This document shows positions 17,201 through 25,448 of a stretch of 64,000 nt of DNA, piece after piece. Numbering within the stretch: position 1 is the first letter of the stretch; each line of letters starts with the position of its first letter. A model generated the notes under the pieces. It had not been told where the DNA came from, ran no database searches, and worked only from the letters and a program-made list of their open reading frames with translations. This stretch comes from Spirochaeta isovalerica (lineage in GTDB: Bacteria > Spirochaetota > Spirochaetia > DSM-2461). The stretch covers positions 1-64,000 of the forward strand of contig NZ_JACHGJ010000012.1 in NCBI RefSeq assembly GCF_014207565.1, given 5' to 3'. A program made the translations under genes and the position numbers.

Positions 17201-19282
17201 ATGTTGGTGGGAAAGAAAATCATTCCAAAATTAATTCTTTTCATTTTCTTTGTGACTACTTCAGTAATATTTGCTGAATCAAATATTCTCAAAGTGTCCA
17301 ATAGTAATCTGAATGAGATAATTACATTGAAGGGGGGGTGGAAAATATCTCCCATCAAATCTCCTGAAAGCTTTGAGAATGATAGTTCACAATTGTGGTT
17401 TGAATATAGCGCTGCAGCTCCCTGGCAGTTCGAAATTCCGGAAATGGCGAATTATCATGGTTTTGTCGAATATGAAAAAGAATTCATTTTAGATAAAGAT
17501 GTCACTAATGATATATGTCTGAGATTATGGGGAAGTTATAGTTCTATACAGTTATTCATAAACGGACATTTGATACATCAATCCCAAAATTGGAATAAGG
17601 ACAACCCTCATACAATTGGAGAATCCCCTTTTACGGCATCAATTCCCCTCCAATTTTTAAAAACGGACTCGATAAATACTATCGCAGTTAAATCTGGGAC
17701 TTATAGCGGCTGGGGAGGTGCAGTTTTATTTGAATTAGGCTACGTTAATAAAATTAATAGGAGATTTAAACAGCATATTATCAAAGACGTAGGTGTTTCT
17801 TCAATATCACTTTTTATATTCATCTACTTCCTCTTTCAGTATTTACTACGGAAGAAAGAGAAATATTCACTATATATAGCGTTATCAGGATTGTCCGTTT
17901 CACTATTTATAATGGGTTTCTTTTGTCACTGGTATAGTCTATTCAATTTTGCATTCTCATATTGGTTACTCACCTTTATAGGTGGCATTAATATGTATCT
18001 TCTGCCAATTCACTTTATACATTCCTTTTTTAATATTAAAAAAGGAATGATTGCTAAAGTTTTTACAGTGTTCTATTGCACTTTATCAATATTCGTTTTC
18101 TTAGAATTTTCATTAACTAATCAAGTCTTTTATTTTGTTAAATATATATATATTTTTTTTAATTTAAGCTATATCCTTGTTGTCCCTTACTTATTCTTTA
18201 TAGGCATAAAAGCAATAAGGCAAAAGTTGGAATTTTCTAAAATTATGTTCATAGGAATTCTAATTTTAGGTATTTCTTTTCTTTTAAGTATGCTTTCATT
18301 TGCTTCTATTTTAAGATTTGACCCCCCGATCGGAGAAGGCTTCTTCGCCATGATCGTCGTCTTCTCCTTCGTTCTGGCCAAACGCTTCGCCCAGACCCAT
18401 CAAAACCTCGAAACAGCTCACGGAGACCTCATCTCCGCCGCCAACGAGATCAGGGAGCTCAACGATTCCCTTGAAGTAAAAGTCGCGAGCCGGACCCGGG
18501 AGCTGAGCGAAAAGAACGAGCTCATTACCGAGAGCCTGGAGTACGCAGCGCAGATCCAGCAGTCCGTCCTCCCTGCACGGGAAGAGATGGTCACCCTTTT
18601 CGAAGATTATTTCACTCTATGGAAACCCAAGGGAATCGTGGGAGGCGACATATACTGGCGCCATCAGCATGAAGACGGATTTCTCTTCGCCGTGATTGAC
18701 TGCACGGGCCACGGCGTGCCCGGCGCCCTTCTCACCATGTCAGTAACCTCCGCTATGGATTATATCGTCGAGCAGATGAACATCTTTGATCCCGCCGATG
18801 TGCTCTTTCATCTCAACAATATAATGAAAGGCAAGCTCAACCAGGGCAGTACCGACCCCTTTGCTGACGACGGACTGGAAATCGCTCTGGTGTCCTGTAC
18901 AAACGGAATGAGTCGACTCCACTTCGCCGGTTCCAAATTGAGGCTGTTCGCATTGGAAAAAGGGGAAATAAACGAGTACAAGGGAAGCAGATATTCCATC
19001 GGATTCAAGCGTTCCAGGAAAGATCAGAAATTCGAACAGCATACAATCCATTTTACCGAAGAGACGCGGTTCTTCCTGACAACCGACGGATTTATCGAAC
19101 AGAGCGGAGGTCCCAAGGGGTTCGGTCTGGGATGGGAGAGATTCAGAAAGCTATTGCTGGAAAGCCGCGGTTCCATGAGCGAAACCGGAAGCTTTCTGGA
19201 AAAAAGCTTCGACGATTACAGAAACGAAAGAGAACAGAGAGACGACGTTCTTGTAATCGGATTCACTTTGGATGTAGACTAA
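17201..19282 (+). CDS. 7TMR-DISM receptor with PP2C/SpoIIE phosphatase output (SiaA-like)
   Basis: Signal peptide (about 1-26), an extracellular jelly-roll-like DISM domain (about 60-185; GFVEYEKEF, LRLWGSYSSIQLFINGHLI), seven TM helices (about 195-395), a coiled coil (about 400-460) and a PP2C domain (about 465-690) with VGGDIYW, DCTGHGVPGALLTM and the final DDVLVIGF. As the phosphatase of a SiaA-type system it would dephosphorylate the SiaC-like protein encoded next. The ATG at 17201 abuts the AAGGAG; GTG at 17207 would have better spacing. Codon and base composition switch sharply at about 18320-18330: residues 1 to about 373 are AT-rich, while TM7 and everything after is GC-rich like the host, suggesting a recombination joint. 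Confidence 0.9.
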   Translation: MLVGKKIIPKLILFIFFVTTSVIFAESNILKVSNSNLNEIITLKGGWKISPIKSPESFENDSSQLWFEYSAAAPWQFEIPEMANYHGFVEYEKEFILDKDVTNDICLRLWGSYSSIQLFINGHLIHQSQNWNKDNPHTIGESPFTASIPLQFLKTDSINTIAVKSGTYSGWGGAVLFELGYVNKINRRFKQHIIKDVGVSSISLFIFIYFLFQYLLRKKEKYSLYIALSGLSVSLFIMGFFCHWYSLFNFAFSYWLLTFIGGINMYLLPIHFIHSFFNIKKGMIAKVFTVFYCTLSIFVFLEFSLTNQVFYFVKYIYIFFNLSYILVVPYLFFIGIKAIRQKLEFSKIMFIGILILGISFLLSMLSFASILRFDPPIGEGFFAMIVVFSFVLAKRFAQTHQNLETAHGDLISAANEIRELNDSLEVKVASRTRELSEKNELITESLEYAAQIQQSVLPAREEMVTLFEDYFTLWKPKGIVGGDIYWRHQHEDGFLFAVIDCTGHGVPGALLTMSVTSAMDYIVEQMNIFDPADVLFHLNNIMKGKLNQGSTDPFADDGLEIALVSCTNGMSRLHFAGSKLRLFALEKGEINEYKGSRYSIGFKRSRKDQKFEQHTIHFTEETRFFLTTDGFIEQSGGPKGFGLGWERFRKLLLESRGSMSETGSFLEKSFDDYRNEREQRDDVLVIGFTLDVD

Positions 19283-19310
19283 AGTTATAAAGTATTTTCC
19301 CTTATATCGG

Positions 19311-19356
19311 CCGGGTCAATCAATGATTGCCCGGTTTGTGAAAACCGATATATAAT
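19311..19356 (+). promoter_or_regulatory. Hairpin and promoter upstream of the siaC-like gene
   Basis: CCGGG-T-CAATC / GATTG-C-CCGG (19311-19334) forms a stable hairpin with only a short T-run after it, so it is at best a weak terminator for the phosphatase gene. Overlapping its right arm, TTGCCC (19327-19332), an 18-bp spacer and a perfect TATAAT (19351-19356) form a likely promoter for the next gene. Confidence 0.5.
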
Positions 19357-19380
19357 ACAGGGAATTGGGGACACAGGTTC

Positions 19381-19767
19381 ATGTCGGACACTATAGATAT
19401 AGAAAAAAAGAAATCTACCCCTCGGATCCAGTTTTTTCCGGACACTGGCTCACTCCTCATAGAAGGAGAATCCTATCCGGAAAACGCCACGGCTTTTTAC
19501 GGACCGGTCATCCGTCGGATAGAAGAATATCTCGGAAACTCCAAAACGGGCATTGATCTGGATATAAAGCTCCTCTATATCAACACGAGCAGTTCAAAGG
19601 CTTTGCTTATGCTGTTCGATATGCTGGAAGAAGCGCATAGCAAGGGGCTGAGCAGCCGAGTCCGCTGGTTTTACGATGAGGAAAACGAGCTGGCCTGCGA
19701 GATCGGGGAAGATCTCAGCTACGGTTTAAAGCTCCCCTTTTCAATAGAACCGGCCGGTCAGGCCTGA
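19381..19767 (+). CDS. siaC: SiaC-family regulatory phosphoprotein (DUF1987)
   Basis: Small (128 residues) switch protein. The family signature is clear: PRIQFFPDTGSLLIEGESYPE at the start, then DLDIKLLYINTSSSK around Thr69, the phosphorylatable site in SiaC-type proteins, followed by VRWFYDEENEL and EIGEDLS. In Pseudomonas aeruginosa, unphosphorylated SiaC activates the diguanylate cyclase SiaD, SiaB phosphorylates SiaC and SiaA dephosphorylates it. Here SiaA-like is upstream on the same strand, while SiaB- and SiaD-like genes are convergent, the siaB stop overlapping this 3' end by 10 bp. Confidence 0.85.
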   Translation: MSDTIDIEKKKSTPRIQFFPDTGSLLIEGESYPENATAFYGPVIRRIEEYLGNSKTGIDLDIKLLYINTSSSKALLMLFDMLEEAHSKGLSSRVRWFYDEENELACEIGEDLSYGLKLPFSIEPAGQA

Positions 19768-20309
19768 TCGTAAAACTGCACCTTCAAGGCGAAAAAATCA
19801 CGGTCATCCCCCATCGGAACAAAGGAATATTCCACTTTATCGGAACGCCTGAAAATATCGATAAGCCCCAGGCCCGCGCCCCGGCCGCGCTCATGGACTT
19901 CTCCCCTCAGCTGCTTCTTGAACATGGCGGCCAGCGAATCCCGGTCCTGCCCCTGCAGCCTCTCCAATGATTTTTTCAGAACCTCTTTGTGGTACGAATC
20001 GATCGTATTGCCGGTCAGAATGTAATTCTGTCCGTCCTGTGAGCCGACCACGACGATTCCGTAACTTATCTCGCCTTCGGGAGTAAGAGCCGACCGGGAA
20101 GTGGAATACCTTATGATATTCTGAACCATCTCGACAAAAAGAGTCATGTATTTGCTGTACAGCCCCGGTTTCATATGATTTTTAACTTTGCTTTTGATCA
20201 ACCCGTTCAGCTCTTCCAGAAGCTCCTGCCACAGGGGCCCCTGATAGCTCAGATAGATACCTTCTTCATTCAGGTCTCTGTAAAATTTAACCAGTTCTTC
20301 AGGCTTCAT
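19758..20309 (-). CDS. siaB: SiaB-family protein kinase (DUF6272)
   Basis: 183-residue GHKL-fold kinase that by family knowledge phosphorylates SiaC. Visible features are the N-box helix LFVEMVQNIIRYS, the TGNTIDS segment, and the G-box ERGRGAGLGLIDI. The assignment rests on overall DUF6272-like text and on the flanking SiaC and GGDEF genes. It follows the diguanylate cyclase gene with an 11-bp overlap, so the two are co-translated. Its 3' end overlaps the convergent siaC by 10 bp, which makes transcriptional or antisense interference between the two units possible. Confidence 0.82.
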   Translation of the reverse strand: MKPEELVKFYRDLNEEGIYLSYQGPLWQELLEELNGLIKSKVKNHMKPGLYSKYMTLFVEMVQNIIRYSTSRSALTPEGEISYGIVVVGSQDGQNYILTGNTIDSYHKEVLKKSLERLQGQDRDSLAAMFKKQLRGEVHERGRGAGLGLIDIFRRSDKVEYSFVPMGDDRDFFALKVQFYDQA

Positions 20310-21030
20310 AAAAGCTTATCCTGTTGCGCCCCGTATTTTTGCTTCTGTACAGAGCCTGGTCCGCATGGTCGAGATTCCTGTCGGGACTGTTCTTTCCGTC
20401 GTACATGACGCCGCCCATGGACATGGTCACGCGGATCTCCTCTCCTTCCCATTCAACGGGTTTTTTTTCAATGAGGTCCCGGATTTTTTCGGAAAGGATT
20501 CTCGCTCCCACCAGATCAGTTTCAGAAAGGACCATAAGAAATTCTTCGCCTCCCCAGCGTCCCAGGATGTCCCTGTTCCTGAGATTGACCTTCATCAGTT
20601 CCGACAGCTCTTTAAGAACCTTGTCTCCGGCAGAATGGCCCCACGAATCGTTAATCTTTTTAAAATGATCGACGTCGAGCAGAAAGAGAGCTATGGGCAC
20701 ATCGAAAGCCCGGCTCTTCCTGATTATGCTATCCAGCAGTTTTTCCGATCCTCTCCGGTTAGGCAGTCCCGTCAGCTCGTCCGTATCGGCCATTATCTGA
20801 ATTTTACTGTTCGCTTTTTGCAGGCTCTTCTGGGCGTGATCGCTAATCTTGATCAGTTTGTGAGTATGATTGAGCAATTTGGCATACTGGCCGGTCATTT
20901 CCTCGAACGACTGGCGCCAGTCAATCTCTTCTTGGTCCCGCTTTTCGAGCAGTTCCTTCGCACGTGCTAGATACTTCTCTTCGAGATGAAAAAGAGTTAT
21001 ATCGTTCTTACTGTCCTTCATATGGTTCAT
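20299..21030 (-). CDS. siaD: Diguanylate cyclase (SiaD-like)
   Basis: Makes c-di-GMP. A coiled-coil N-terminus of about 80 residues (LEEKYLARAKELLEKRDQEE...) precedes a GGDEF domain with LTGLPNRRG, DVDHFKKINDSWGH and an intact GGEEF. An RNRD inhibitory site lies five residues before it, so product inhibition is expected. The coiled coil without a receiver fits SiaD, whose N-terminal helices bind SiaC. I chose the ATG at 21030 (MNHMKDS); an in-frame ATG further up (21132) would run into the divergent protease gene and its promoter. The gene starts the siaD-siaB unit. Confidence 0.85.
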   Translation of the reverse strand: MNHMKDSKNDITLFHLEEKYLARAKELLEKRDQEEIDWRQSFEEMTGQYAKLLNHTHKLIKISDHAQKSLQKANSKIQIMADTDELTGLPNRRGSEKLLDSIIRKSRAFDVPIALFLLDVDHFKKINDSWGHSAGDKVLKELSELMKVNLRNRDILGRWGGEEFLMVLSETDLVGARILSEKIRDLIEKKPVEWEGEEIRVTMSMGGVMYDGKNSPDRNLDHADQALYRSKNTGRNRISFYEA

Positions 21031-21049
21031 TATACATAAAAAATGTCGT

Positions 21050-21078
21050 TTGACCGCTTTTTTTTCTACCTGTAGAAT
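21050..21078 (+). promoter_or_regulatory. Promoter of the papain-like protease gene
   Basis: TTGACC (21050-21055), a 17-bp spacer and TAGAAT (21073-21078) form a good sigma-70 promoter. The expected start site, about 7-8 bp downstream, coincides with the ATG at 21086, so the mRNA may be leaderless. Confidence 0.5.
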
Positions 21079-21085
21079 GATCTCC

Positions 21086-22009
21086 ATGAACAAATTGACT
21101 AAAAGCTTTCTCGAAGAGATATCCAAATTCAAAGATACAAAATGGATCGCCGAACTGAACCTTTTCGACGGTTCCTTTATGGACGACTTGTCCAGAATGG
21201 CCGGCTTTCTTCCTGATCCCGGGAAACTCTCCCTGGAGGAGCGTCTGGAAAGAGGATTGAGGAACTGGCTGGATCACAAGGAAAAAATAGATACTCCGAC
21301 AGGACGGGAGAGGGAGCCCAAACCCTACCCATCCTCATTCTCCTGGCTCGATGCCGGAGGTGCCAGTTACGTCACTTCCGTGAAGAACCAGAAGTTCTGC
21401 AATTCATGCGTCGCTTTCGGAACGCTTGCCGTCGTCGAATCTATGGCCCGCCTGGAATTGAAAAAACCTGTCTGTCCCGGCGGGACGAAATGCCCTCCTG
21501 AGCTTTCGGAAGCCCAGCTCTTTTTCAAGAGTCCGGGAGAGCACAATTGCCTGACCGGCTGGAACCTGAGCGGAGCCCTGTCCTATCTGCAGGAAACGGG
21601 CGTCATTCCCGAATCGGATTTTCCCTACGAACACGATTGCGATGATAAGCCGCTGCCTTCAGGATGGCGGAAGAAGAGGACGGTTATCAGCGGGGACGTG
21701 ACCCTGGAAACCCATTACGACATGAAAAACTGGATCGCCCACAAGGGGCCGCTTATATCAGCGGTACAGCTGCATCCCGGGCTGTTCTTCTACAAAAGCG
21801 GCGTATACCACCCCCTGACGGACTTCTCGCTGGGGGGACACTGCGTCGCCGTTGTCGGTTACGACGATGAAGAGGAAGCCTGGCTCTGCAAGAATTCCTG
21901 GGGCCCACATTGGGGAGAAAAGGGATATTTCCGAATCGCTTACGGCCATTGCGGCATCGATTCGCAGATGATAGGCATAGAGGGGTTCAAGACTATTTAC
22001 ACCGTCTGA
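21086..22009 (+). CDS. Papain-family (C1A) cysteine protease, cytoplasmic
   Basis: The catalytic set of a C1A peptidase is complete: oxyanion Gln102 and nucleophile Cys108 in NQKFCNSCVAFG (papain spacing Q..C of six), His in GGHCVAVVGYDD and Asn in KNSWGPHWGEKGYF. The N-terminal 75 residues are helical and charged and could be a short propeptide. No signal peptide is present, so it should act in the cytoplasm. The start ATG 21086 was chosen because an upstream in-frame ATG (21077) overlaps the -10 box; no Shine-Dalgarno is visible. It is convergent with the methyltransferase/radical SAM operon (17-bp overlap of 3' ends), which makes a role in peptide maturation possible (inference). Confidence 0.9.
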   Translation: MNKLTKSFLEEISKFKDTKWIAELNLFDGSFMDDLSRMAGFLPDPGKLSLEERLERGLRNWLDHKEKIDTPTGREREPKPYPSSFSWLDAGGASYVTSVKNQKFCNSCVAFGTLAVVESMARLELKKPVCPGGTKCPPELSEAQLFFKSPGEHNCLTGWNLSGALSYLQETGVIPESDFPYEHDCDDKPLPSGWRKKRTVISGDVTLETHYDMKNWIAHKGPLISAVQLHPGLFFYKSGVYHPLTDFSLGGHCVAVVGYDDEEEAWLCKNSWGPHWGEKGYFRIAYGHCGIDSQMIGIEGFKTIYTV

Positions 22010-22646
22010 GAGCGAAATAGGCGAAACCGTCGAACATGCCGGGATAGACATCCCTGTCCACGCGGCTGTCTATCAGTTCGAAGGTGTTACCGAAGAGGGA
22101 TTCGATATCGCCGGCATTGAAGAACCATTCGCTCAGGTAGAGGTAGGGGTAGTATTGGGGATCATTTCCGTCCACCCCTTCCCCTCTGTGCCAGGAGCCG
22201 ATAACCAACAGTCCTCCCGGGCGGCACAGCAGGGCGGCATTGGCTATGTAGGCCCCGCGCTGTTGGGGAGGGATGGCGTGGAAGCATCCGCAGTCCATTA
22301 CCACGTCATAAGGTCCCGATTCGCCCAGTTCCGTTCCTTCCAGATCGGCGCATATGTCCTGGATATAAAAATCCCTGTCCGGATACAGTTCCCGGCAGTG
22401 GGCAACGGCGCTTGAAGAGAAATCGGTGCCGCAATATGCGGCTCCCAGCGATTCTGCGACCGGTGCGTTGCGCCCGTTGCCGCAGCCCACATCAAGAATC
22501 CTCATGGAATCGTCTTTCCCGCCATGCTTCCCGATGAGATCCGTCATGTTGGGATCGGCACCGGGGAGATCCCAGCCCGGCTTGTTTTCCGTTTTTCTGT
22601 ATATCTCATCCCAGATGGATTTGTCGTTGAGCTGTTTATCAGTCAT
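21993..22646 (-). CDS. Class I SAM-dependent methyltransferase (TehB/TPMT-like)
   Basis: 217-residue Rossmann methyltransferase: motif I ILDVGCGNGRN (about 49-59), GTDFSSSAV acidic loop, and DVVMDCGCFHAIPP, a motif seen in TehB/thiopurine-type methyltransferases. It overlaps the upstream radical SAM gene by 8 bp and is the third gene of a tightly coupled operon with two radical SAM enzymes, so its substrate is probably the same peptide or small molecule. Alone, the sequence would also fit detoxification of a small acceptor. Confidence 0.85.
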   Translation of the reverse strand: MTDKQLNDKSIWDEIYRKTENKPGWDLPGADPNMTDLIGKHGGKDDSMRILDVGCGNGRNAPVAESLGAAYCGTDFSSSAVAHCRELYPDRDFYIQDICADLEGTELGESGPYDVVMDCGCFHAIPPQQRGAYIANAALLCRPGGLLVIGSWHRGEGVDGNDPQYYPYLYLSEWFFNAGDIESLFGNTFELIDSRVDRDVYPGMFDGFAYFALRRCK

Positions 22647-24408
22647 TAAGGAGCTCCTTTCGCAGCGGTGTTTCTATGGTTATTAGGGGAACGAAATCCC
22701 TGTTCAGCGCCAGAGCCAGATTCTGCTCCAGCGCGCGGTTCTGTTCGAACGAACCGTCGAGTGGGCTGTTTTCAATGAGCAGTTTCAATTCGGCCTCTGT
22801 GATTTCCCGGTTAACCGGCTGTCCGGCATTTCTCGTGTCCAGAAGGATCAGCTCTCCTCCGCCCGATCGCGCCGCCATCAGCCGGGGCCTGGTCAGGGGG
22901 CTGCTCCACCCTTCATTCCACCGGTCCACCGCGGCAGTGAATTCAGCCATGACCGATGGATCGTCGAATGTCTCCGCCTCATATTCGCAGATAAAATAGT
23001 TGGCAAGCTTTTCAAAATCCGTGTGGGCGGGGAAGACTCTTTTATAAGCCGGGAGAGGCCGGATGTTCGTGACGCCCCATTTGTCAGGGTTATTAAAGAG
23101 GGGGCTGAAGCGGGCCAGAGCCAGACGAAAAATGCCCATGGGAGGAATAAGATGGCTGATATGCGGAATCAGCTCCGTCATGGCGCGGTATTCTTCGGCT
23201 TTTTCCCCGGGGAACCCCCAGACGAAGTTCCAGTAGAGGCGGTTTCCCGCCCCGGTCGCTTCGCGCAGAAAAGTCAGGTTGTTTTTAAGATTGGTGCCCT
23301 TGCCCATTAGGGACAGGATATTTGTGGACAGGGTTTCTATTCCCGGCTGATTGTCCCTTATGCCCGCCCTTTCCATCGATTCCAACTGATCCCGGTTCCA
23401 GGCGGCCCGCTGCTCATAGTAAAGCGTCCAGGGGCTGTTTTTCTCTTCCAGCTGCGGTATGACTCCTTCAAAATGGGCTTTCGGCATAATCAGGTCGGCC
23501 ATATGTCCGTAGCGGGAAGGATATTTTTCCATATGATCCAGTTCAGCCAGGATTCTATCCCGGGATTTTTCGCGGAAGCGGATTCTCTCGTCGGCATATC
23601 CGCAGAAGAGGCAGTGGCTCTTCTCACCCCACCAGCACCCCCGGCTCGTTTCGAGGGCAAGCTGGGCATTATCGGCTTCTTCGGGGAAATGGATTTTCAG
23701 CTGATCGAAGTACTCGTCGTAATCGGCCAGCGGGAGATCGTCCAGGTCGTTCACGGCCTTCCCCCTGATGATTCGCTCATCGGGAAGCTCTCCGCGGCTC
23801 CACTGCTCCAGAAAAGCGGGAAAGCTGTGTTCAGATTCGCCGGAAAAAATATAATCGATGATTTCTCCCTGCGGATCGGCCGATGCGATCCCTTCGGCCA
23901 TAACCCCTTCGGCGTTGTATCCGCCCAGAAAGGTGACCATATGGGGATGGACGGCTTTCATGACCTTCATAATGGCGACCGAGGCGTTGGTCTGTTCGTA
24001 ACTGCTTGTCAGTCCGACGAGTTTGCAGTCCCATGATTCAATCTGCTCTTTTAAAGATTCTATCCACTGCTCCGCTTTCCGGGAAAGCCTGCCCATCTCA
24101 TCGGCGGGAGGGGGATCGGAAGGAGGATAGAAGACCTGAGAGAAATCGAGACTCGTCTCCTCTTCGGTTTTTCCCCGTGGAGGAAGGCTCCAGGCGGCGG
24201 AGGCGAAAACGGTCTCGCCGGGCAGTTCCGGTCCGCCGTTGCACAAGTTGCCGTATGTATCTCCCAGAGCGGCCGCGAAGGACAGATTCGCGTAATAAAC
24301 CCCGACATCGAATCCGGCGCTCCGGCCCACGGCCTGAAGAGAGTGGGCGGCCAGCGAGGGAAAGTTGGTCATGGCGAAGGGAGGGACTATCAGTAAAATA
24401 TCATTCAT
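22639..24408 (-). CDS. B12-binding radical SAM protein of the RiPP maturation type
   Basis: 589 residues. The N-terminal half is a B12-binding-like domain (LVGLTSSYEQTNASVAIMK, FLGGYNAEGVM, YIFSGESE). It is followed by a radical SAM domain with the unusual cluster motif CWWGEKSHCLFC (Cys258, Cys266, Cys269; C-x7-C-x2-C), which I recognise as the hallmark of RiPP maturation radical SAM protein 1 (TIGR03975-like), a family placed with peptide natural product clusters and linked to C-methylation. The C-terminal 150 residues are typical family extension. It overlaps the preceding radical SAM/SPASM gene by 4 bp and the methyltransferase by 8 bp. No precursor peptide gene fits into this operon. Confidence 0.85.
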   Translation of the reverse strand: MNDILLIVPPFAMTNFPSLAAHSLQAVGRSAGFDVGVYYANLSFAAALGDTYGNLCNGGPELPGETVFASAAWSLPPRGKTEEETSLDFSQVFYPPSDPPPADEMGRLSRKAEQWIESLKEQIESWDCKLVGLTSSYEQTNASVAIMKVMKAVHPHMVTFLGGYNAEGVMAEGIASADPQGEIIDYIFSGESEHSFPAFLEQWSRGELPDERIIRGKAVNDLDDLPLADYDEYFDQLKIHFPEEADNAQLALETSRGCWWGEKSHCLFCGYADERIRFREKSRDRILAELDHMEKYPSRYGHMADLIMPKAHFEGVIPQLEEKNSPWTLYYEQRAAWNRDQLESMERAGIRDNQPGIETLSTNILSLMGKGTNLKNNLTFLREATGAGNRLYWNFVWGFPGEKAEEYRAMTELIPHISHLIPPMGIFRLALARFSPLFNNPDKWGVTNIRPLPAYKRVFPAHTDFEKLANYFICEYEAETFDDPSVMAEFTAAVDRWNEGWSSPLTRPRLMAARSGGGELILLDTRNAGQPVNREITEAELKLLIENSPLDGSFEQNRALEQNLALALNRDFVPLITIETPLRKELLND

Positions 24409-25394
24409 AAAAGATCCATTGTTTTCCGGCAGAAGGGAATGTCGTAAGGTTCGGTATTATGGGCCTGGTCAGAGGGCTTCATAAGCCCCCCCTTCCGGCA
24501 GTCTTCTATATGGGGGCAACAGGCGCATATCTCCTGCCCTTCGGTCCGGACGGCAGCAAACCGGGAAGAGTTGTAGATTCCCGCCAGATTGCCCGGCTCG
24601 TATGGTCCGAATCGGCGGTCCGACGAATGGTTGTCTCCTATGGTTCCGTCGGCGAAAATAAGAATCCGTCCCTCGCGGGAAATGGGGAGAGAGGGAGGAA
24701 GATGGGAAAAGCCCATTTTCAAAGCCAGAGCCGTGGAGAGGGGATTTTCCAGGATGTTAACGGCGTATCCGCCCATAACCATCAATGCGGTCATCCTGAC
24801 AAGAGAGACATAGTCTTCGGGGCTCAGTTTGCGCTCCTCTCCTTCCGGTCCGCTTCGAAGCTGGATAAAAGTGATATCGCAAATTTTCGGATGTTTTTTA
24901 AACAGGTCGTCGGCAAAACGGGGAATCTGTTCCAGATTGTTACGATCCGCCACGGTGAAGACATGGACGGGGATTTCTTTTTCAAGAGCCTTCTCCAGTC
25001 CGCGCCGGGCAGCCCGGTAAGCCCCCGCTCCCCGAATGGCATCATGGTGTTTTTCCCCGCCGTTCAGGGAAAGGGATATTTCGACATTCGACCGTTCAGC
25101 CAGCCTCTCCGCCGCCTCGCTGTCGATCAAATGGCCGTTGGTGTTTATAAAGACCGAACCGTAACCGCGCTTCTGCGCTTCATCTATGACATCGAAAAGG
25201 CGGGGGTAGAGAAAGATCTCCCCTCCCGTCAGGTGCAGTCTCTCGAATCCCATCGCCAGGCCCTCGTCCATGGCTTCGAGCGCCAGAGAATAAGGCATAT
25301 GGGTGAAACCCGTACTGTCGGTCCGGGCAAAGCAGTGAAGACAATTCTGCTGGCAATGGGTTGTGAGTTCAAGGGAAAGGGAGTGCTGTTCCAT
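24405..25394 (-). CDS. Radical SAM/SPASM-type protein
   Basis: 329 residues. The N-terminal CxxxCxxC motif (Cys14, Cys18, Cys21 in TTHCQQNCLHCFA) binds the SAM cluster; LTGGEIFLYP and SLSLNGG follow at the expected places. Near the C-terminus a cysteine group (C-A-C-C...C...C from about 290) suggests a SPASM/twitch auxiliary Fe-S site, common in peptide-modifying radical SAM enzymes. It is the first gene of a three-gene operon with the B12 radical SAM protein and the methyltransferase. A short inverted repeat AACTAT-N5-ATAGTT (25403-25419) lies just upstream. The modification is unknown. Confidence 0.87.
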   Translation of the reverse strand: MEQHSLSLELTTHCQQNCLHCFARTDSTGFTHMPYSLALEAMDEGLAMGFERLHLTGGEIFLYPRLFDVIDEAQKRGYGSVFINTNGHLIDSEAAERLAERSNVEISLSLNGGEKHHDAIRGAGAYRAARRGLEKALEKEIPVHVFTVADRNNLEQIPRFADDLFKKHPKICDITFIQLRSGPEGEERKLSPEDYVSLVRMTALMVMGGYAVNILENPLSTALALKMGFSHLPPSLPISREGRILIFADGTIGDNHSSDRRFGPYEPGNLAGIYNSSRFAAVRTEGQEICACCPHIEDCRKGGLMKPSDQAHNTEPYDIPFCRKTMDLL

Positions 25395-25448
25395 CGTCTA
25401 TAAACTATCAGCAATAGTTGATTCGAGCCAGTATTTTTTACGGCTTTA

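Noticed and set aside
24459-25403. 314-codon plus-strand frame over the radical SAM/SPASM gene
   Set aside because: The minus strand has the CxxxCxxC motif, correct length and operon overlaps; the plus frame has no recognisable features.
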